DNA of 64,000 bases from Kribbella sp. VKM Ac-2568 (GTDB lineage Bacteria > Actinomycetota > Actinomycetes > Propionibacteriales > Kribbellaceae), in contig NZ_SLVF01000009.1 in NCBI RefSeq assembly GCF_004345365.1, positions 186,001 to 250,000 of the forward strand, given 5' to 3'. Of this stretch, positions 1 to 8,863 are shown piece after piece. Numbering within the stretch: the stretch's first letter is position 1; every line of letters begins with the position of its first letter. The notes under the pieces are model-generated. The model made no database searches and was not told the DNA's origin. It saw only the letters and a list, made by a program, of their open reading frames with translations. Made by a program: the position numbers and the translations under genes.

Positions 1-1
1 C

Positions 2-1201
2 GACTCGCCGCAGGAGTGGTTCGAGCACGCCGTCGGCCAGGTCCAGGCGCTCACCTCGCTCTTCCGGGCCGGCAACTACGACGCACTCAACGGCGCCGAC
101 ACCATCACCGTGATCACCGGCGCCGCCGCGTTCGTCGACTCGCACACGGTGGCCGTCGGCAAGGGCGCGGATCGGATCACGGTGACCGCCGAGACGATCC
201 TGATCAACACCGGGTCGGCGCCGGTGATCGCCGACATCCCAGGGCTGGCGGACAGCAGCCGGCTCGTGACGAACGTCGACCTGATCAAGAACACCACGCT
301 GCCCGGGCGGCTCGCGGTGATCGGCGGTGGCTACCTGGGCATCGAGTTCGCCTCGATCTACCACCGGTTCGGCTCCCGGGTCACCGTGTTCGAGGCCTCT
401 GCCCGGATTCTCGGCAGGGAGGACGACGACGTCGCGGCCGCCGCCGAGCAGATCCTCACTGACGAAGGCGTCGACATCATGCCGGGCTCCACCGTGCTGG
501 AGATCCGCGATGGCGCGAACGAGACAACCGTCGTCTACGAGAAGAACGGCCGGCAGCACACCCTCGTGGTCGACGCCGTCCTCGCCGCCACCGGCCGCGC
601 GCCAGTGACGGACGGCCTCGACCTGGAGAAGGCGGGCATCCGTACTACGCCCCGCGGTGCGATCGACGTCGACGAGTACCTCCGGACCAGCCAGCCGCAC
701 GTGTTCGCGCTCGGCGACGTCAACGGCGGCCCGCAGTTCACCTACATTTCCCTCGACGACAGCAGGATCGTGCTCGACCAGTTGACCGGCGAAGGCAAGC
801 GCACCACCACGGACCGGGTCGCAGTACCAGCCACGCTCTTCATGACTCCTCCACTGGCCACGATCGGCATGACCGAGAAGCAGGCCCGCGCTGCCGGGCA
901 CCGGATCACGGTCGCGCGGCAGAACGTCGCCGACATCGTGGCGATGCCGCGCGCGTACATCGTCGAGGAGACCCTCGGCCTGATGAAGTTCGTCATCGAC
1001 GCGGACACCGACCAGATCCTCGGCGCGGCCCTGCTCAGCGTCGACGCCCAGGAACTGATCAACACGGTCGCCCTCGCGATGCGCCACGGCATCACCGCCT
1101 CCGAGCTGCGCGATTCCATCTACACACACCCGAGCTCGACCGAGGCCTTCAACGACGTCATCGGCGCCGTCATCCACACGGACGACCCGCTGGACGTCTG
1201 A
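2..1201 (+). CDS. RclA-like FAD/NAD(P) disulfide reductase (5' truncated)
   Basis: The reading frame is already open at base 2, so the N-terminal FAD-binding part lies upstream of the window; 399 codons are visible. A second Rossmann motif, GGGYLGIEFASIY, binds NAD(P)H. The FAD-contacting segment GDVNGGPQFTYISLDD and the C-terminal dimerisation domain ending in IYTHPSSTEAFND are those of class I pyridine nucleotide-disulfide oxidoreductases. The phrase QFTYISLDD, the MTPPL segment and the overall C-terminus resemble RclA (reactive chlorine resistance, a cytosolic flavoprotein) more than lipoamide dehydrogenase. The redox CxxxxC pair is outside the window, so substrate assignment is inference. 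A DoxX-type membrane gene follows 68 bases later on the same strand. Confidence 0.85.
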   Translation, partial: DSPQEWFEHAVGQVQALTSLFRAGNYDALNGADTITVITGAAAFVDSHTVAVGKGADRITVTAETILINTGSAPVIADIPGLADSSRLVTNVDLIKNTTLPGRLAVIGGGYLGIEFASIYHRFGSRVTVFEASARILGREDDDVAAAAEQILTDEGVDIMPGSTVLEIRDGANETTVVYEKNGRQHTLVVDAVLAATGRAPVTDGLDLEKAGIRTTPRGAIDVDEYLRTSQPHVFALGDVNGGPQFTYISLDDSRIVLDQLTGEGKRTTTDRVAVPATLFMTPPLATIGMTEKQARAAGHRITVARQNVADIVAMPRAYIVEETLGLMKFVIDADTDQILGAALLSVDAQELINTVALAMRHGITASELRDSIYTHPSSTEAFNDVIGAVIHTDDPLDV

Positions 1202-1269
1202 CCGGGTCGATCCGGCCGGGGGTCGCGGTGCGTACAGGCTCTCGTCAGTCCCTACCACGAGAGTTGAAC

Positions 1270-1614
1270 ATGATGTACCGAATCCTCTTCGCCTTCCTGG
1301 CCTTCGGTTTCGCGGCCGGTGGCGTCGGAACCTTGCTGGGCGTCCGCTTCTACACCGACATCCTGGATCGGGTCGGGGTGGGCAAGCGCCTTGGCACGCT
1401 GATCTCCTGGTTGGAGATCGCGGCGGCCGCAGCGCTGGTCGCAGGTCTCTTCTATCCCTTGGCCGGCATTGCGGCCGCCATCGGCCTGGCTGTCCTGATG
1501 GTGGGCGCCCTGCTCTACCACCTCAAGGCCAAGGACTACAAAGGTCTGCCCACACCTCTGGTCCTGGGCATCCTCTCGGCCGCCGCAGCCCTGATCGCCT
1601 TACCCAGCGCCTGA
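1270..1614 (+). CDS. DoxX-like small membrane protein
   Basis: A 114-residue, strongly hydrophobic protein with about four predicted transmembrane helices (MMYRILFAFLAFGFAAGG at the N-terminus, then LEIAAAAALVAGLFYPL and two more). The pattern, including the short loop after helix 3, matches the DoxX family of membrane proteins, often linked to redox homeostasis. I placed the start at the ATG of MMYRIL; an upstream GTG at 1228 would add 14 polar residues with no clear ribosome binding site. It lies right behind the RclA-like reductase, which suggests a shared redox-stress function. That link is inference. Confidence 0.7.
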   Translation: MMYRILFAFLAFGFAAGGVGTLLGVRFYTDILDRVGVGKRLGTLISWLEIAAAAALVAGLFYPLAGIAAAIGLAVLMVGALLYHLKAKDYKGLPTPLVLGILSAAAALIALPSA

Positions 1615-1642
1615 CAGCTTCCGTCGCCCTATGCTGAGGCCC

Positions 1643-2866
1643 GTGGTGCGGCGGGTCGGGTGGGGATTCATCTCTTTGTACGCCTTGGCGTACATGAGTA
1701 CTTGTCTGGTGCTGATCGCGCCGCTGCTGGTCACGCTGGCCCTGAAGGTCAACTCGCTCGTAGGGATCGAGCGCGCGCCGAACAGTCTGGCGCTCGTGGC
1801 CGGGGTCGGCTCCCTGGTGGCGATGGTCGGAAACCCGTTCTTCGGCAAGGTGAGCGACCGCACCTCGTCGTCCCTCGGGATGCGGCGGCCATGGATGGTC
1901 ATCGGCCTGATCGGCGGATCACTCGGGGTACTTGTCGTCGCGCTCGCGCCCACCATCGCGGTCGTGCTGATCGGGTGGTGCATCGCCCAACTCTTCTTCA
2001 ATGCTCTCCTCGCCGCCCAGGTGGCGGTATTACCGGACCAGGTGCCGACGGTCCAACGCGGCATGGTGTCCGGGGTTCTGGGCATCTGCGTACCGATCGC
2101 GTCGGTGAGCGGGACCTTCCTGGTCAGGTTGTTCACCGGCAACCAGGTGGCCATGTTCCTGGTCCCCTGTGCGATCGGCGGATTCTTCATCCTGCTCTTC
2201 GCGATCGTGCTGAAGGATCGCCTGCTGTCCAGGGCGGACAAGCCGGCCTGGTCTCTGCGCGAGTTCGTCGGCACCTTCTACGTCAACCCGCGGACCAGCC
2301 CGGACTTCGCGTGGGCCTTCGCCGGACGCTTCCTCTTCGTGCTGGCCTATGCCTTCCTGGTCACCTATCAGGCGTACTACCTGCTGGAGAAGCTCGGCAG
2401 CGCGGAGGAGGACGTGCCCGGGCAGATCTTCCTCGGCACGCTCACCCAGTCCACCTTCATCGTCGCGGCCTCCCTGATCGGCGGAAGGCTCTCCGACCGA
2501 TCGGGGCGACGGAAGATCTTCGTCATGATCGCGTCGATCGTGTTCGGTCTGGGGCTGTTCGCGGTGGCCGTGGCCGGCGACTTCAACGGATTCCTCGTCG
2601 GCATGGCGATCAGCGGACTCGGCTTCGGCCTGTACATGGCGGTCGACCTCGCGCTCGTGGCCGACGTACTGCCGGATCAGGACAACACGGCCAAGGATCT
2701 CGGCGTCTTCAACATCGCCGGGGCTCTGCCCTTCTCCGTCGGACCGGCGATCGCGCCGCTCATCCTGGCGATCAACGGCGCCGGCTACGGCGTCCTGTAC
2801 GCCGTAGCCGGGATCTGCGCGATCGTGGGGGCCTTCGCCATCCTGCCTGTCAGGCGTGTTCGATGA
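1643..2866 (+). CDS. MFS transporter
   Basis: A 407-residue integral membrane protein with about 12 hydrophobic helices. The cytoplasmic loop between helices 2 and 3 reads GKVSDRTSSSLGMRRPW, the major facilitator signature loop, and a second copy, GRLSDRSGRRK, follows in the C-terminal half. The type resembles sugar or drug:proton transporters of the SLC45/GPH-like kind; substrate unknown. Start choice: TATGCT at 1630-1635 looks like a -10 element with GTG at 1643 seven bases later, which suggests a leaderless transcript. The alternative is ATG at 1631, inside that hexamer. Its 3' end overlaps the convergent DUF4386 gene by 17 bases. Confidence 0.85.
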   Translation: MVRRVGWGFISLYALAYMSTCLVLIAPLLVTLALKVNSLVGIERAPNSLALVAGVGSLVAMVGNPFFGKVSDRTSSSLGMRRPWMVIGLIGGSLGVLVVALAPTIAVVLIGWCIAQLFFNALLAAQVAVLPDQVPTVQRGMVSGVLGICVPIASVSGTFLVRLFTGNQVAMFLVPCAIGGFFILLFAIVLKDRLLSRADKPAWSLREFVGTFYVNPRTSPDFAWAFAGRFLFVLAYAFLVTYQAYYLLEKLGSAEEDVPGQIFLGTLTQSTFIVAASLIGGRLSDRSGRRKIFVMIASIVFGLGLFAVAVAGDFNGFLVGMAISGLGFGLYMAVDLALVADVLPDQDNTAKDLGVFNIAGALPFSVGPAIAPLILAINGAGYGVLYAVAGICAIVGAFAILPVRRVR

Positions 2867-3578
2867 TCGGCGCGGGCTTGAACCCCTTCACGACCAGCCA
2901 GGCGCCGAGGGACAGCTCCCAGAAGAAGATCGGCGCGACCAGGATCATCGCGACCGGCGAGAACTGACCGAAGACGCCGAACAGCGTCGCGATCGAGGAG
3001 GCCAGCAGCAGCGGGGCTCCGATGAGTCCCACCGTCGGGATGATCCGCGGGACGAGGCCGGACTTGTACATCAAGGTGCCGATCAGCAGTGCGTTCATGG
3101 CGGCCATGAAGCCGGGGCCGAGCAGCATCGTCCAGTCACGGACGGCAACGAGCGACTGCCCGGCGACCACCAGTGAATCAGCCTCTGCCCCGGAGGCTCC
3201 GGGCTGTCGCAGAGTCACGATGGACAGCAGGCTCACGATGCCGATGACGATCACGGCGGCCTCGAAGAGTCGCGTGGTGACGAACCCGAGAGCCAGTGAC
3301 TCGTTCTGTCGCTTGACCACCGGGAACAGCGCGACCGCCGTACCGATGGCGGCGAGAGCGTTGATGAAGTCGAGGAGGCAGGCGAACAGCACGCGGTTGT
3401 CGGCGCCGGAGCTGATGATGTAGTTCGCGTTGTTGAGCACGGGGTCGAGCAGCGGAACGGCCGGGATCGAGCTGGCGAAGGTCAGCAGGTAGAGGCCGCC
3501 TGCGATGAGTGCCGTCTTCCGGTAGAGGCCTTGCTTCTTGGTCGATGGCGCTGTCGTGGGTGGGAGTGTGCTGGTCAT
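2850..3578 (-). CDS. DUF4386 family membrane protein
   Basis: 242 residues with about six transmembrane helices. The order YRKTALIAGGLYLLTFASSIP at the N-terminus, a loop with NYIISSGADNR and a central segment LLGPGFMAAMNALLIGTLMYKSG is typical of DUF4386, a membrane family of unknown function common in actinobacteria. An ATG at 3608 overlaps the stop of the upstream gene, but the ATG at 3578 has a strong ribosome binding site (AAGGAGA, 6 bases away), so I chose 3578. It forms a two-gene operon with the 89-residue gene upstream. Confidence 0.8.
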   Translation of the reverse strand: MTSTLPPTTAPSTKKQGLYRKTALIAGGLYLLTFASSIPAVPLLDPVLNNANYIISSGADNRVLFACLLDFINALAAIGTAVALFPVVKRQNESLALGFVTTRLFEAAVIVIGIVSLLSIVTLRQPGASGAEADSLVVAGQSLVAVRDWTMLLGPGFMAAMNALLIGTLMYKSGLVPRIIPTVGLIGAPLLLASSIATLFGVFGQFSPVAMILVAPIFFWELSLGAWLVVKGFKPAPIIEHA

Positions 3579-3604
3579 GTCGGTCTCCTTGGTGCTGTGA
3601 CGAG

Positions 3605-3874
3605 TCATTGACGTTCAGTGGGATGCGCGGCGGGCTGATCGAGCTGCCGGAAGGACAGCAGCGGCAGCCCCACGTCGCGCACCTTCTGGAGCAGGCCGTG
3701 CAGCGCGGCCTGGTCGACCACCTGGCCGCGGATGAGGGTGGTGCCGTCGCTCTCGTTGGTGAGCGTCAGCCCGTCGAACCAGGCGGCCCAGCGGGCATCG
3801 AGGTGCCCCTTGAGGCGGATCTCGCAGCAACCGGTCTCGGGAGGTTCGCCAGTCGCCGCCTGCGTCTCGTTCAT
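3605..3874 (-). CDS. Small soluble protein of unknown function
   Basis: 89 residues beginning MNETQAATGEPPETGCCEIRL. It has a central GHLDARWAAWFDGLTLTNE and a C-terminal half VDQAALHGLLQKVRDVGLPLL, giving a compact alpha/beta look. Such small proteins are frequent beside DUF4386 or TetR genes in actinobacteria, but I do not know a function. The ATG has a good ribosome binding site (GGAAGGAGC). The stop codon overlaps an unused ATG of the downstream membrane protein, so the two are probably co-transcribed. Confidence 0.7.
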   Translation of the reverse strand: MNETQAATGEPPETGCCEIRLKGHLDARWAAWFDGLTLTNESDGTTLIRGQVVDQAALHGLLQKVRDVGLPLLSFRQLDQPAAHPTERQ

Positions 3875-3970
3875 CGTGCTCCTTCCGCCGTTGCTCGAAA
3901 GCTAGAAGGAGATGTGGTGAGGCGGCGTCATCACTTGTAATGAACGAGGTGATGATCCAGCCGGCACCCC

Positions 3971-4037
3971 GGTACGGCGTACCGGGTGGTCGCCGCTGGT
4001 ACGGCGTACCGGGTGGTCGCCGCGGGTACGGCGTTCC
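3971..4037 (+). repeat. 27-bp tandem repeat, 2.5 copies
   Basis: The unit starting GGTACGGCGTACCGGGTGG and ending TCGCCGC occurs at 3971-3996 and again at 3998-4023, followed by a partial third copy with one change at 4025-4037. Each unit begins with the inverted repeat GGTAC-GGC-GTACC. It ends just before the stop codon of the LuxR gene that runs leftwards, so it would lie in that gene's 3' untranslated region. Confidence 0.85.
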
Positions 4038-4039
4038 CG

Positions 4040-6685
4040 TCAGCGGTGATGGGTGAGGAGGTCGAGCTCCTCGGCGCGGCGGACCGCGGCGCGGCGGTTG
4101 TTCACGCCGAGCTTGGCGTAGATGTGCTGGGTGTGGGTCCGCACGGTGTTCAGGGAGACGATGAGCTCGCGGGCGATGTCCGGACCGTCGAGGTCGGTGC
4201 CGAGCAGTCGGAGTACATCTAGCTCGCGGTCGCTCAGTGGCTCGATCAATCCCTGCCTTGCGGTGGTTCCGTGCCGCCCCGTCTTGTCGAAAGCGGTGAG
4301 CAGCCGGACGACGTACTCCGTCTGGTGGGCTGCTTTCAGCAGGGTTGCCACGGGTGCGCCCTCGTCGACGAAGATCCGGAAGTAGCCCTCCGGCTCAGCC
4401 AATGCCAGGGCCCGCTCGAGTGTGACCAGCGCAGCGGGAACCTCGCCTCGCAGTTGCTGCGCGAGCGCCTGCAGCACCAGGATCTCGATAGTGCTCCTGC
4501 CGCCCTCGTCCGCTGACTGGAGGAGTCGCTCCAGGAGTCCGATTGCCTCGTCGCTCTGATGCTGCGCCAGGAGCGCCCTGGCCAGCGTCACGTGCTCGAA
4601 CTCCCGCAGGTAGCTGAGCTCATCCTCTGACGACAGGCCGCGCTCGCTCACCCAACTGGAGACGTCACCCATACGACCCTGCGCGATCCACACCCGTGCT
4701 CTCATCGCCGGAACCGGCCGTACGTCGGGCGAGAAGTCTCCCACATAGAGCCGCTCCGCCTCGTCGTACAGGTCGACTGCTGCATCCAGATCGCCTTCCG
4801 CCTCACGGATCCGGGCCATCGCGACCCGCCAGCGGTACCGGTTCTGCGGCAGCCCCAAGTGCTCGCCGAGTTCCTGGCTCCTGTCCAGGTACTGCGTTGC
4901 TGCCTCGAGGTCGCCGTGTTCGCGGTGGAGCGCGCTGATTCCGACGTACATGTCCGGCGTTCCCCGCAGCGGCGGCCCGTCCTGCTCGGACGCAAGCCGC
5001 AGGGCTCGCTCGTACGTGCGCATGGCGTCGCCGAGTCGTCCTTGCACGATCCGGATGTCCGCCAGGGTGATCGAGCAACCGAGGACGTCAGCGATGTATC
5101 CCGCCTTGTGCAGGCTGGCGGTGGTTGCGGTGTAGGCCTCGTGGGCTGTCTCGAGATCACCACTTCCCCAGGACGCGAGCCCGATCAGCGCCGAAGCCGC
5201 TCCCTGCCCGAGAAGATCGTCGGGGTCGAGAAGGTCGAGAGCGCGACGTGCGTGCGTCATCGTGGCGGCTGGATCGCCCAACATCAGAGCCAGACCGGCA
5301 CGGTAGACGGCGATCCACCCGGGCAGACGCCGTACCTCCTGCTCACCAGCTGGTGTGGCTTTCGTCGTCTTGTTCGCAGACTCCAGCCATCGCTCGGCGT
5401 CCCGCAGGAGTGACTCGACTCCCTCGGTCTGGTTGGTGGACAGCAACGTCCCGGCGTACCTGACCGTTAGCACAGGCCGGACCTTGATCACCTCGTCGGG
5501 TAGCGCCTCGAGCCAGCTGAGCAACGCCCCCTCGCGTCGATCCTTGAGCATCGCCGGGGTCGCCAGTTCCACCAGGTCCGCCGCATGGTCGAAGTCCTTG
5601 GCAGCCAGCGCGTGGTCGATAGCGACGGCCTGTTCGCCATTTCCCTCGTACCACGTGCTCGCGCGTCGGTGGAGCTCTGGAACGTCGTCGGGCTGCTCGT
5701 CGAGCAGGTGCGCGCGCAGTACGTCCGCGAAAAGCTGGTGATACCGGTACCACTGGCGTCGATCGTCAAGCGGTACGACGAACAGGTTGCCCCGCTCCAG
5801 CGCCACCAGCATCGCTTTGCCGCCGGGTTGGCCGGTGACAGCATCACACAGCGGCCCCGTCAGCCTCTCGAGGATGGAGGTCTGGAGCAGGAAACGCCGT
5901 ACGTCCTCAGGCTGTCGTTGGAGGACCTCCTCCACCAGGTAGTCGACGACGTACCGGTCGTCTCCCGCGAAGCCAGCGATGAAGGCCCCAGCGTCATCGC
6001 GCCCTTGCATCGACAGCGCCGCCAGTTGCAACGCCGCGATCCACCCTTCGGTGCGTCCCTCCAACGCCTCGACATCCCTGGCTGTCAGGCCCAGTCCCAT
6101 CACGCCGTTGAGGTACGCCGCCGCCTCGTCCGGCCTGAACCGAAGATCGGCAGCGCGGATCTCGACCAGCTCGCCGCGCGCCCGCAACCGTGCCAACGGC
6201 AAGCCCGGGTCAGCCCTGGCAGCGATCACCAGACGCACCTGAGGCGGCAGGTTCTCGACCAGGAAGGCCATCCCCTCCTGCACTACACGCGCCTCGATCA
6301 CGTGATAGTCGTCCAGCACCACCACGATCTCGTTGGGTAGGACATCGAGGTCGTTGATCAGGGTGGCCAGGACCGCCTCGATCGGCGGCTTGCCCGACTC
6401 CAGCAACGAGAGTGCCCCGGCACCGACTCCGGGCTCCGCAATCCTCAACGCAGCAAGGAGATACGCCCAGAACAGAGCGGGATCGTTGTCCCGCCGATCC
6501 AGCGAGACCCAGGCCACCGAGCATCCGCACTCAGCAGCCCACTCGGCCACCAAGGTGGTCTTCCCGAACCCGGCCGGCCCCGAGACAACCGTCAGTTTGT
6601 CTCCACGCCGAAGCCGCTCCCCCAGTCGCTCCCGGCCCACGACTCCCCGTCGCCGCGGGATACGCAACTTGGTCTCGACCAGCAC
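4040..6685 (-). CDS. LAL-type (MalT-like) LuxR transcriptional regulator
   Basis: An 881-residue regulator of the large ATP-binding LuxR class. The N-terminus MLVETKLRIPRRRG is followed by a Walker A motif GPAGFGKTT at about residues 36-44 and a Walker B-like VVVLDDYHV near residue 125. The middle is a long stretch of helical TPR-like repeats. The last 70 residues are a LuxR-type helix-turn-helix (LSDRELDVLRLLG, then SLNTVRTHTQHIYAKLGV). Such proteins bind ATP and an inducer and activate transcription, as MalT does for maltose. The start is GTG with a purine-rich GGGGGTGGTGG just before it. The neighbouring DUF4386 pair, read in the same direction, may be a target; this is inference. Confidence 0.92.
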   Translation of the reverse strand: MLVETKLRIPRRRGVVGRERLGERLRRGDKLTVVSGPAGFGKTTLVAEWAAECGCSVAWVSLDRRDNDPALFWAYLLAALRIAEPGVGAGALSLLESGKPPIEAVLATLINDLDVLPNEIVVVLDDYHVIEARVVQEGMAFLVENLPPQVRLVIAARADPGLPLARLRARGELVEIRAADLRFRPDEAAAYLNGVMGLGLTARDVEALEGRTEGWIAALQLAALSMQGRDDAGAFIAGFAGDDRYVVDYLVEEVLQRQPEDVRRFLLQTSILERLTGPLCDAVTGQPGGKAMLVALERGNLFVVPLDDRRQWYRYHQLFADVLRAHLLDEQPDDVPELHRRASTWYEGNGEQAVAIDHALAAKDFDHAADLVELATPAMLKDRREGALLSWLEALPDEVIKVRPVLTVRYAGTLLSTNQTEGVESLLRDAERWLESANKTTKATPAGEQEVRRLPGWIAVYRAGLALMLGDPAATMTHARRALDLLDPDDLLGQGAASALIGLASWGSGDLETAHEAYTATTASLHKAGYIADVLGCSITLADIRIVQGRLGDAMRTYERALRLASEQDGPPLRGTPDMYVGISALHREHGDLEAATQYLDRSQELGEHLGLPQNRYRWRVAMARIREAEGDLDAAVDLYDEAERLYVGDFSPDVRPVPAMRARVWIAQGRMGDVSSWVSERGLSSEDELSYLREFEHVTLARALLAQHQSDEAIGLLERLLQSADEGGRSTIEILVLQALAQQLRGEVPAALVTLERALALAEPEGYFRIFVDEGAPVATLLKAAHQTEYVVRLLTAFDKTGRHGTTARQGLIEPLSDRELDVLRLLGTDLDGPDIARELIVSLNTVRTHTQHIYAKLGVNNRRAAVRRAEELDLLTHHR

Positions 6686-6874
6686 GTCACCACCACCCCC
6701 AACCCCCTGTGCGCGGTTCCACCGTACGCGTCGACCGGCGCGGCTGCTGCTGCCTTTTGCTGGTGCCTCTGCTGGCGTCTGCTGGTTTGCCTCGGTGATC
6801 AGGCTGGCGCTTAGAGTGACCGGCTCGAGCGCCGCGGACGCAGTACGGGCTGGGTCAGCGACCCGTTGGCCGCC

Positions 6875-7045
6875 TCAGCGGCGGACCAGCCGGGCGTGGG
6901 TGGCTTTCTCCGAGCTGACCAACTCGTCCACTCGGTAGTTCTCGGAGATGTCGCCCAGGTTGTCGAAGAGACGCTCGCCGCGGCCTGCCAGAAGGGGGAC
7001 GATCACCAGGGACAGCTCGTCGATCAGATTGGCCTGCTCAAGTAG
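6875..7045 (-). pseudogene. Dihydrofolate reductase / RibD C-terminal domain relic
   Basis: Reading leftwards from about 7045, the frame gives LLEQANLIDELSLVIVPLLAG, RGERLFDNLGD and a final tail to the stop at 6875. This matches the last ~55 residues of the DHFR-like RibD C-terminal family (hydrophobic strand, GxGxRLFD turn, closing strand). Upstream the frame contains no plausible N-terminal domain and a stop lies soon after, so about two thirds of the gene is gone. It is a relic, not a functional reductase. Confidence 0.75.
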
Positions 7046-7213
7046 TCGAGTGGCCCGACCGTTCGGCCGGGCCGTTCGCGCGTGTGACGTTATTCCTTGC
7101 AGCTTGCTGCCTCAGCGCAACTGACGACGCCGACCATCGACGAGCCGCGACGTAGGAGTGGCGGAACGAGGGTGGGTGGGTGGGAGCAGCGACGGAGGTG
7201 CTGCGTTGGCGTG

Positions 7214-7702
7214 TCAGTGGCCGCCGAAGGTTTCCAGTAGAACCTGGCGCTCGGCGTCGGTGAGGTTTGTGTCTATGAGTTTGCTGTGCATGCCGTGGAA
7301 GCGTTCGCCGACCCGGTCGAGATCGCCCTGCTCGGTGACCGCGAAGAGAGCCGAGGTTCCTGGTGTCACCTCGGTGCGGATCTTCTCCAGTTGTTCCTTC
7401 GTGATGCCAGAATCCTGGGTCACCTTGCTGATCGCCCCGATCGCAGCGCCGGCCACACCGCCGATCACGGGCACGAAGAAGAGGGCCCCGAGGAGCACGC
7501 CCCAGAGAGCACCCCAGCCCGTCCCGCGCCAGTTCTCTTCGTGTCCCTGCTTGGTGGTCGGGTGGGAATCGCCCTCCGGCCAGGAAACGACCGCGTGATC
7601 GAGGATCTTCACCAACCCGTCCCGCTCGCAGCCCTTGAGGACCGTAGCGGCCTTGTCGGCTCCACCCGGACCGTCGAACTTCCACACCGTAAAGGCAGTC
7701 AT
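7214..7702 (-). CDS. DUF1269-type protein with glycine-zipper segment
   Basis: 162 residues starting MTAFTVWKFDGPGGADKAATVL, the usual opening of DUF1269 proteins. The centre (GWGALWGVLLGALFFVPVIG, then GVAGAAIGAISK) is a glycine-rich hydrophobic hairpin, and the C-terminal half (ITKEQLEKIRTEVTPGTSAL) is soluble. The family is membrane-associated with no assigned biochemical role. The ATG is preceded by AAGGAGTAC. It stands alone on this strand, flanked by a DHFR relic and a divergent membrane gene. Confidence 0.8.
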   Translation of the reverse strand: MTAFTVWKFDGPGGADKAATVLKGCERDGLVKILDHAVVSWPEGDSHPTTKQGHEENWRGTGWGALWGVLLGALFFVPVIGGVAGAAIGAISKVTQDSGITKEQLEKIRTEVTPGTSALFAVTEQGDLDRVGERFHGMHSKLIDTNLTDAERQVLLETFGGH

Positions 7703-7959
7703 CTCGTACTCCTTGCCTCGACCCGCTAACCCTTCTGTCCATCGCGGGCACTGCGGATACTCACCGTCGACACCGCCAACCGCCGACGAGCCGCGCCAGA
7801 GTGGCGTACCGCCCCGGCCGACCCGAACACCCGCGACGCTAAGCGACGGAGGAAAGGGGACGCATCACCCGCACAGGATGAGCCACTGGCGGTGGCGCGA
7901 TACGACGGACCAGCTGTGCCGGAGCCGGGCCAGTCGGCAGACAGTGCAGAGTTACGCCC

Positions 7960-8391
7960 ATGGGTTTCCTCCTCCTGCTGCTGTTCGTGGTGCTGGCCGG
8001 GTTCGGGCTGTGGTTCTGGAGCCGGTCGCTGGTGGGCGGCCGGTGGCGGTACAGCGCTGGCTGGTTCGCCGGTACGGCGGTACTGCTCGTCCTGGGAACG
8101 GGTGTCACCTACATCGTCGGTTCCCTGGCCGGAGCGAGCCTGGACCCGGAGGAGTCGTGCCATGCCGACGGCCAGACCTACGACCCGGCTTACCGCAGGG
8201 CGAACTTCGACGAGTACACCCAGTGGTTCCCCCTCCACGACAAATGCCACGCGAACTACGACCTGGTCCCGGCCTGGGTGAACCCGACCCTGGTCATTCT
8301 CCCCATCCTGGCCATCGCCTGCCTGGCATACGCAGTACGGCTAACCGTCATCCGCCGACACATCAAGGCAGGCACACCGTCATCGAGGTGA
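7960..8391 (+). CDS. Small three-helix membrane protein, unknown
   Basis: 143 residues. The first helix begins directly after the start (MGFLLLLLFVVLAGFGLWFW) and a second lies at about residues 32-55. A roughly 55-residue extracytoplasmic loop with two cysteines (EESCHADGQTYDP and HDKCHANYD) may form a disulfide. A third helix (LVILPILAIACLAYAV) closes the protein. I do not recognise the family. No clear ribosome binding site precedes the ATG, so the start is uncertain. It ends 11 bases from the convergent DoxX gene. Confidence 0.55.
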   Translation: MGFLLLLLFVVLAGFGLWFWSRSLVGGRWRYSAGWFAGTAVLLVLGTGVTYIVGSLAGASLDPEESCHADGQTYDPAYRRANFDEYTQWFPLHDKCHANYDLVPAWVNPTLVILPILAIACLAYAVRLTVIRRHIKAGTPSSR

Positions 8392-8401
8392 TCAGGGGAG
8401 G

Positions 8402-8782
8402 TCAGCTGAACGACTGGGGGCCGAAGCGGGCGATGGCTACGAAAGCGATCAGGGCTAGGTAGGTCAGGTTCAGCAGGGCGTGCTTGGGCTCCTGGCGGCG
8501 GGTGGTCACGATCGCCGCGCCGGTCATGATCGTTGCCAGGCCGACGGCCGCGAGCGGTACCAGGATCGGTGCGACGTCGAGTGCGGCCGGTAGGATCAGG
8601 CCGACGGCGCCGAGGATCTCGACTGCTCCGAGGGCCTTGATGAAGCGGGCGCTGAAATCGTTGACCCATCCCCCGCCAGGCGCCTTGGCCAGTTTCTCCC
8701 GAGGAATGAACAGCTTGTTGGCACCCGCGACGAGGAAGACTGCTGCCAGCAAGCCGGCGATGATCCACAGAGCGAGGTTCAT
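8402..8782 (-). CDS. DoxX family membrane protein
   Basis: 126 residues with four transmembrane helices, beginning MNLALWIIAGLLAAVFLVAG, then a short polar loop, FSARFIKALGAVEILGAVGL, and two further helices. This is the DoxX-like architecture. The ATG is preceded by AGGAGGAAATTC, a near-perfect ribosome binding site. It faces the ECF41-type sigma factor across an 81-base intergenic region. ECF41 factors usually control a divergent or adjacent gene for an oxidoreductase or a DoxX/carboxymuconolactone-like protein, so it is a likely target of that sigma factor. Confidence 0.85.
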   Translation of the reverse strand: MNLALWIIAGLLAAVFLVAGANKLFIPREKLAKAPGGGWVNDFSARFIKALGAVEILGAVGLILPAALDVAPILVPLAAVGLATIMTGAAIVTTRRQEPKHALLNLTYLALIAFVAIARFGPQSFS

Positions 8783-8820
8783 GAATTTCCTCCTGATCGG
8801 TTACCTCGGCCCGTCCGGGC

Positions 8821-8839
8821 CCGTCATCCCCCATGACGG
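8821..8839. promoter_or_regulatory. Inverted repeat between doxX and the ECF41 sigma gene
   Basis: CCGTCAT, five C residues, then ATGACGG: two perfect 7-bp arms. It lies 24 bases before the sigma factor start and 38 bases before the divergent doxX start. It could be an operator or a leader hairpin. Confidence 0.55.
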
Positions 8840-8863
8840 AACTCGCTTGTGGGAGGTAACAAC

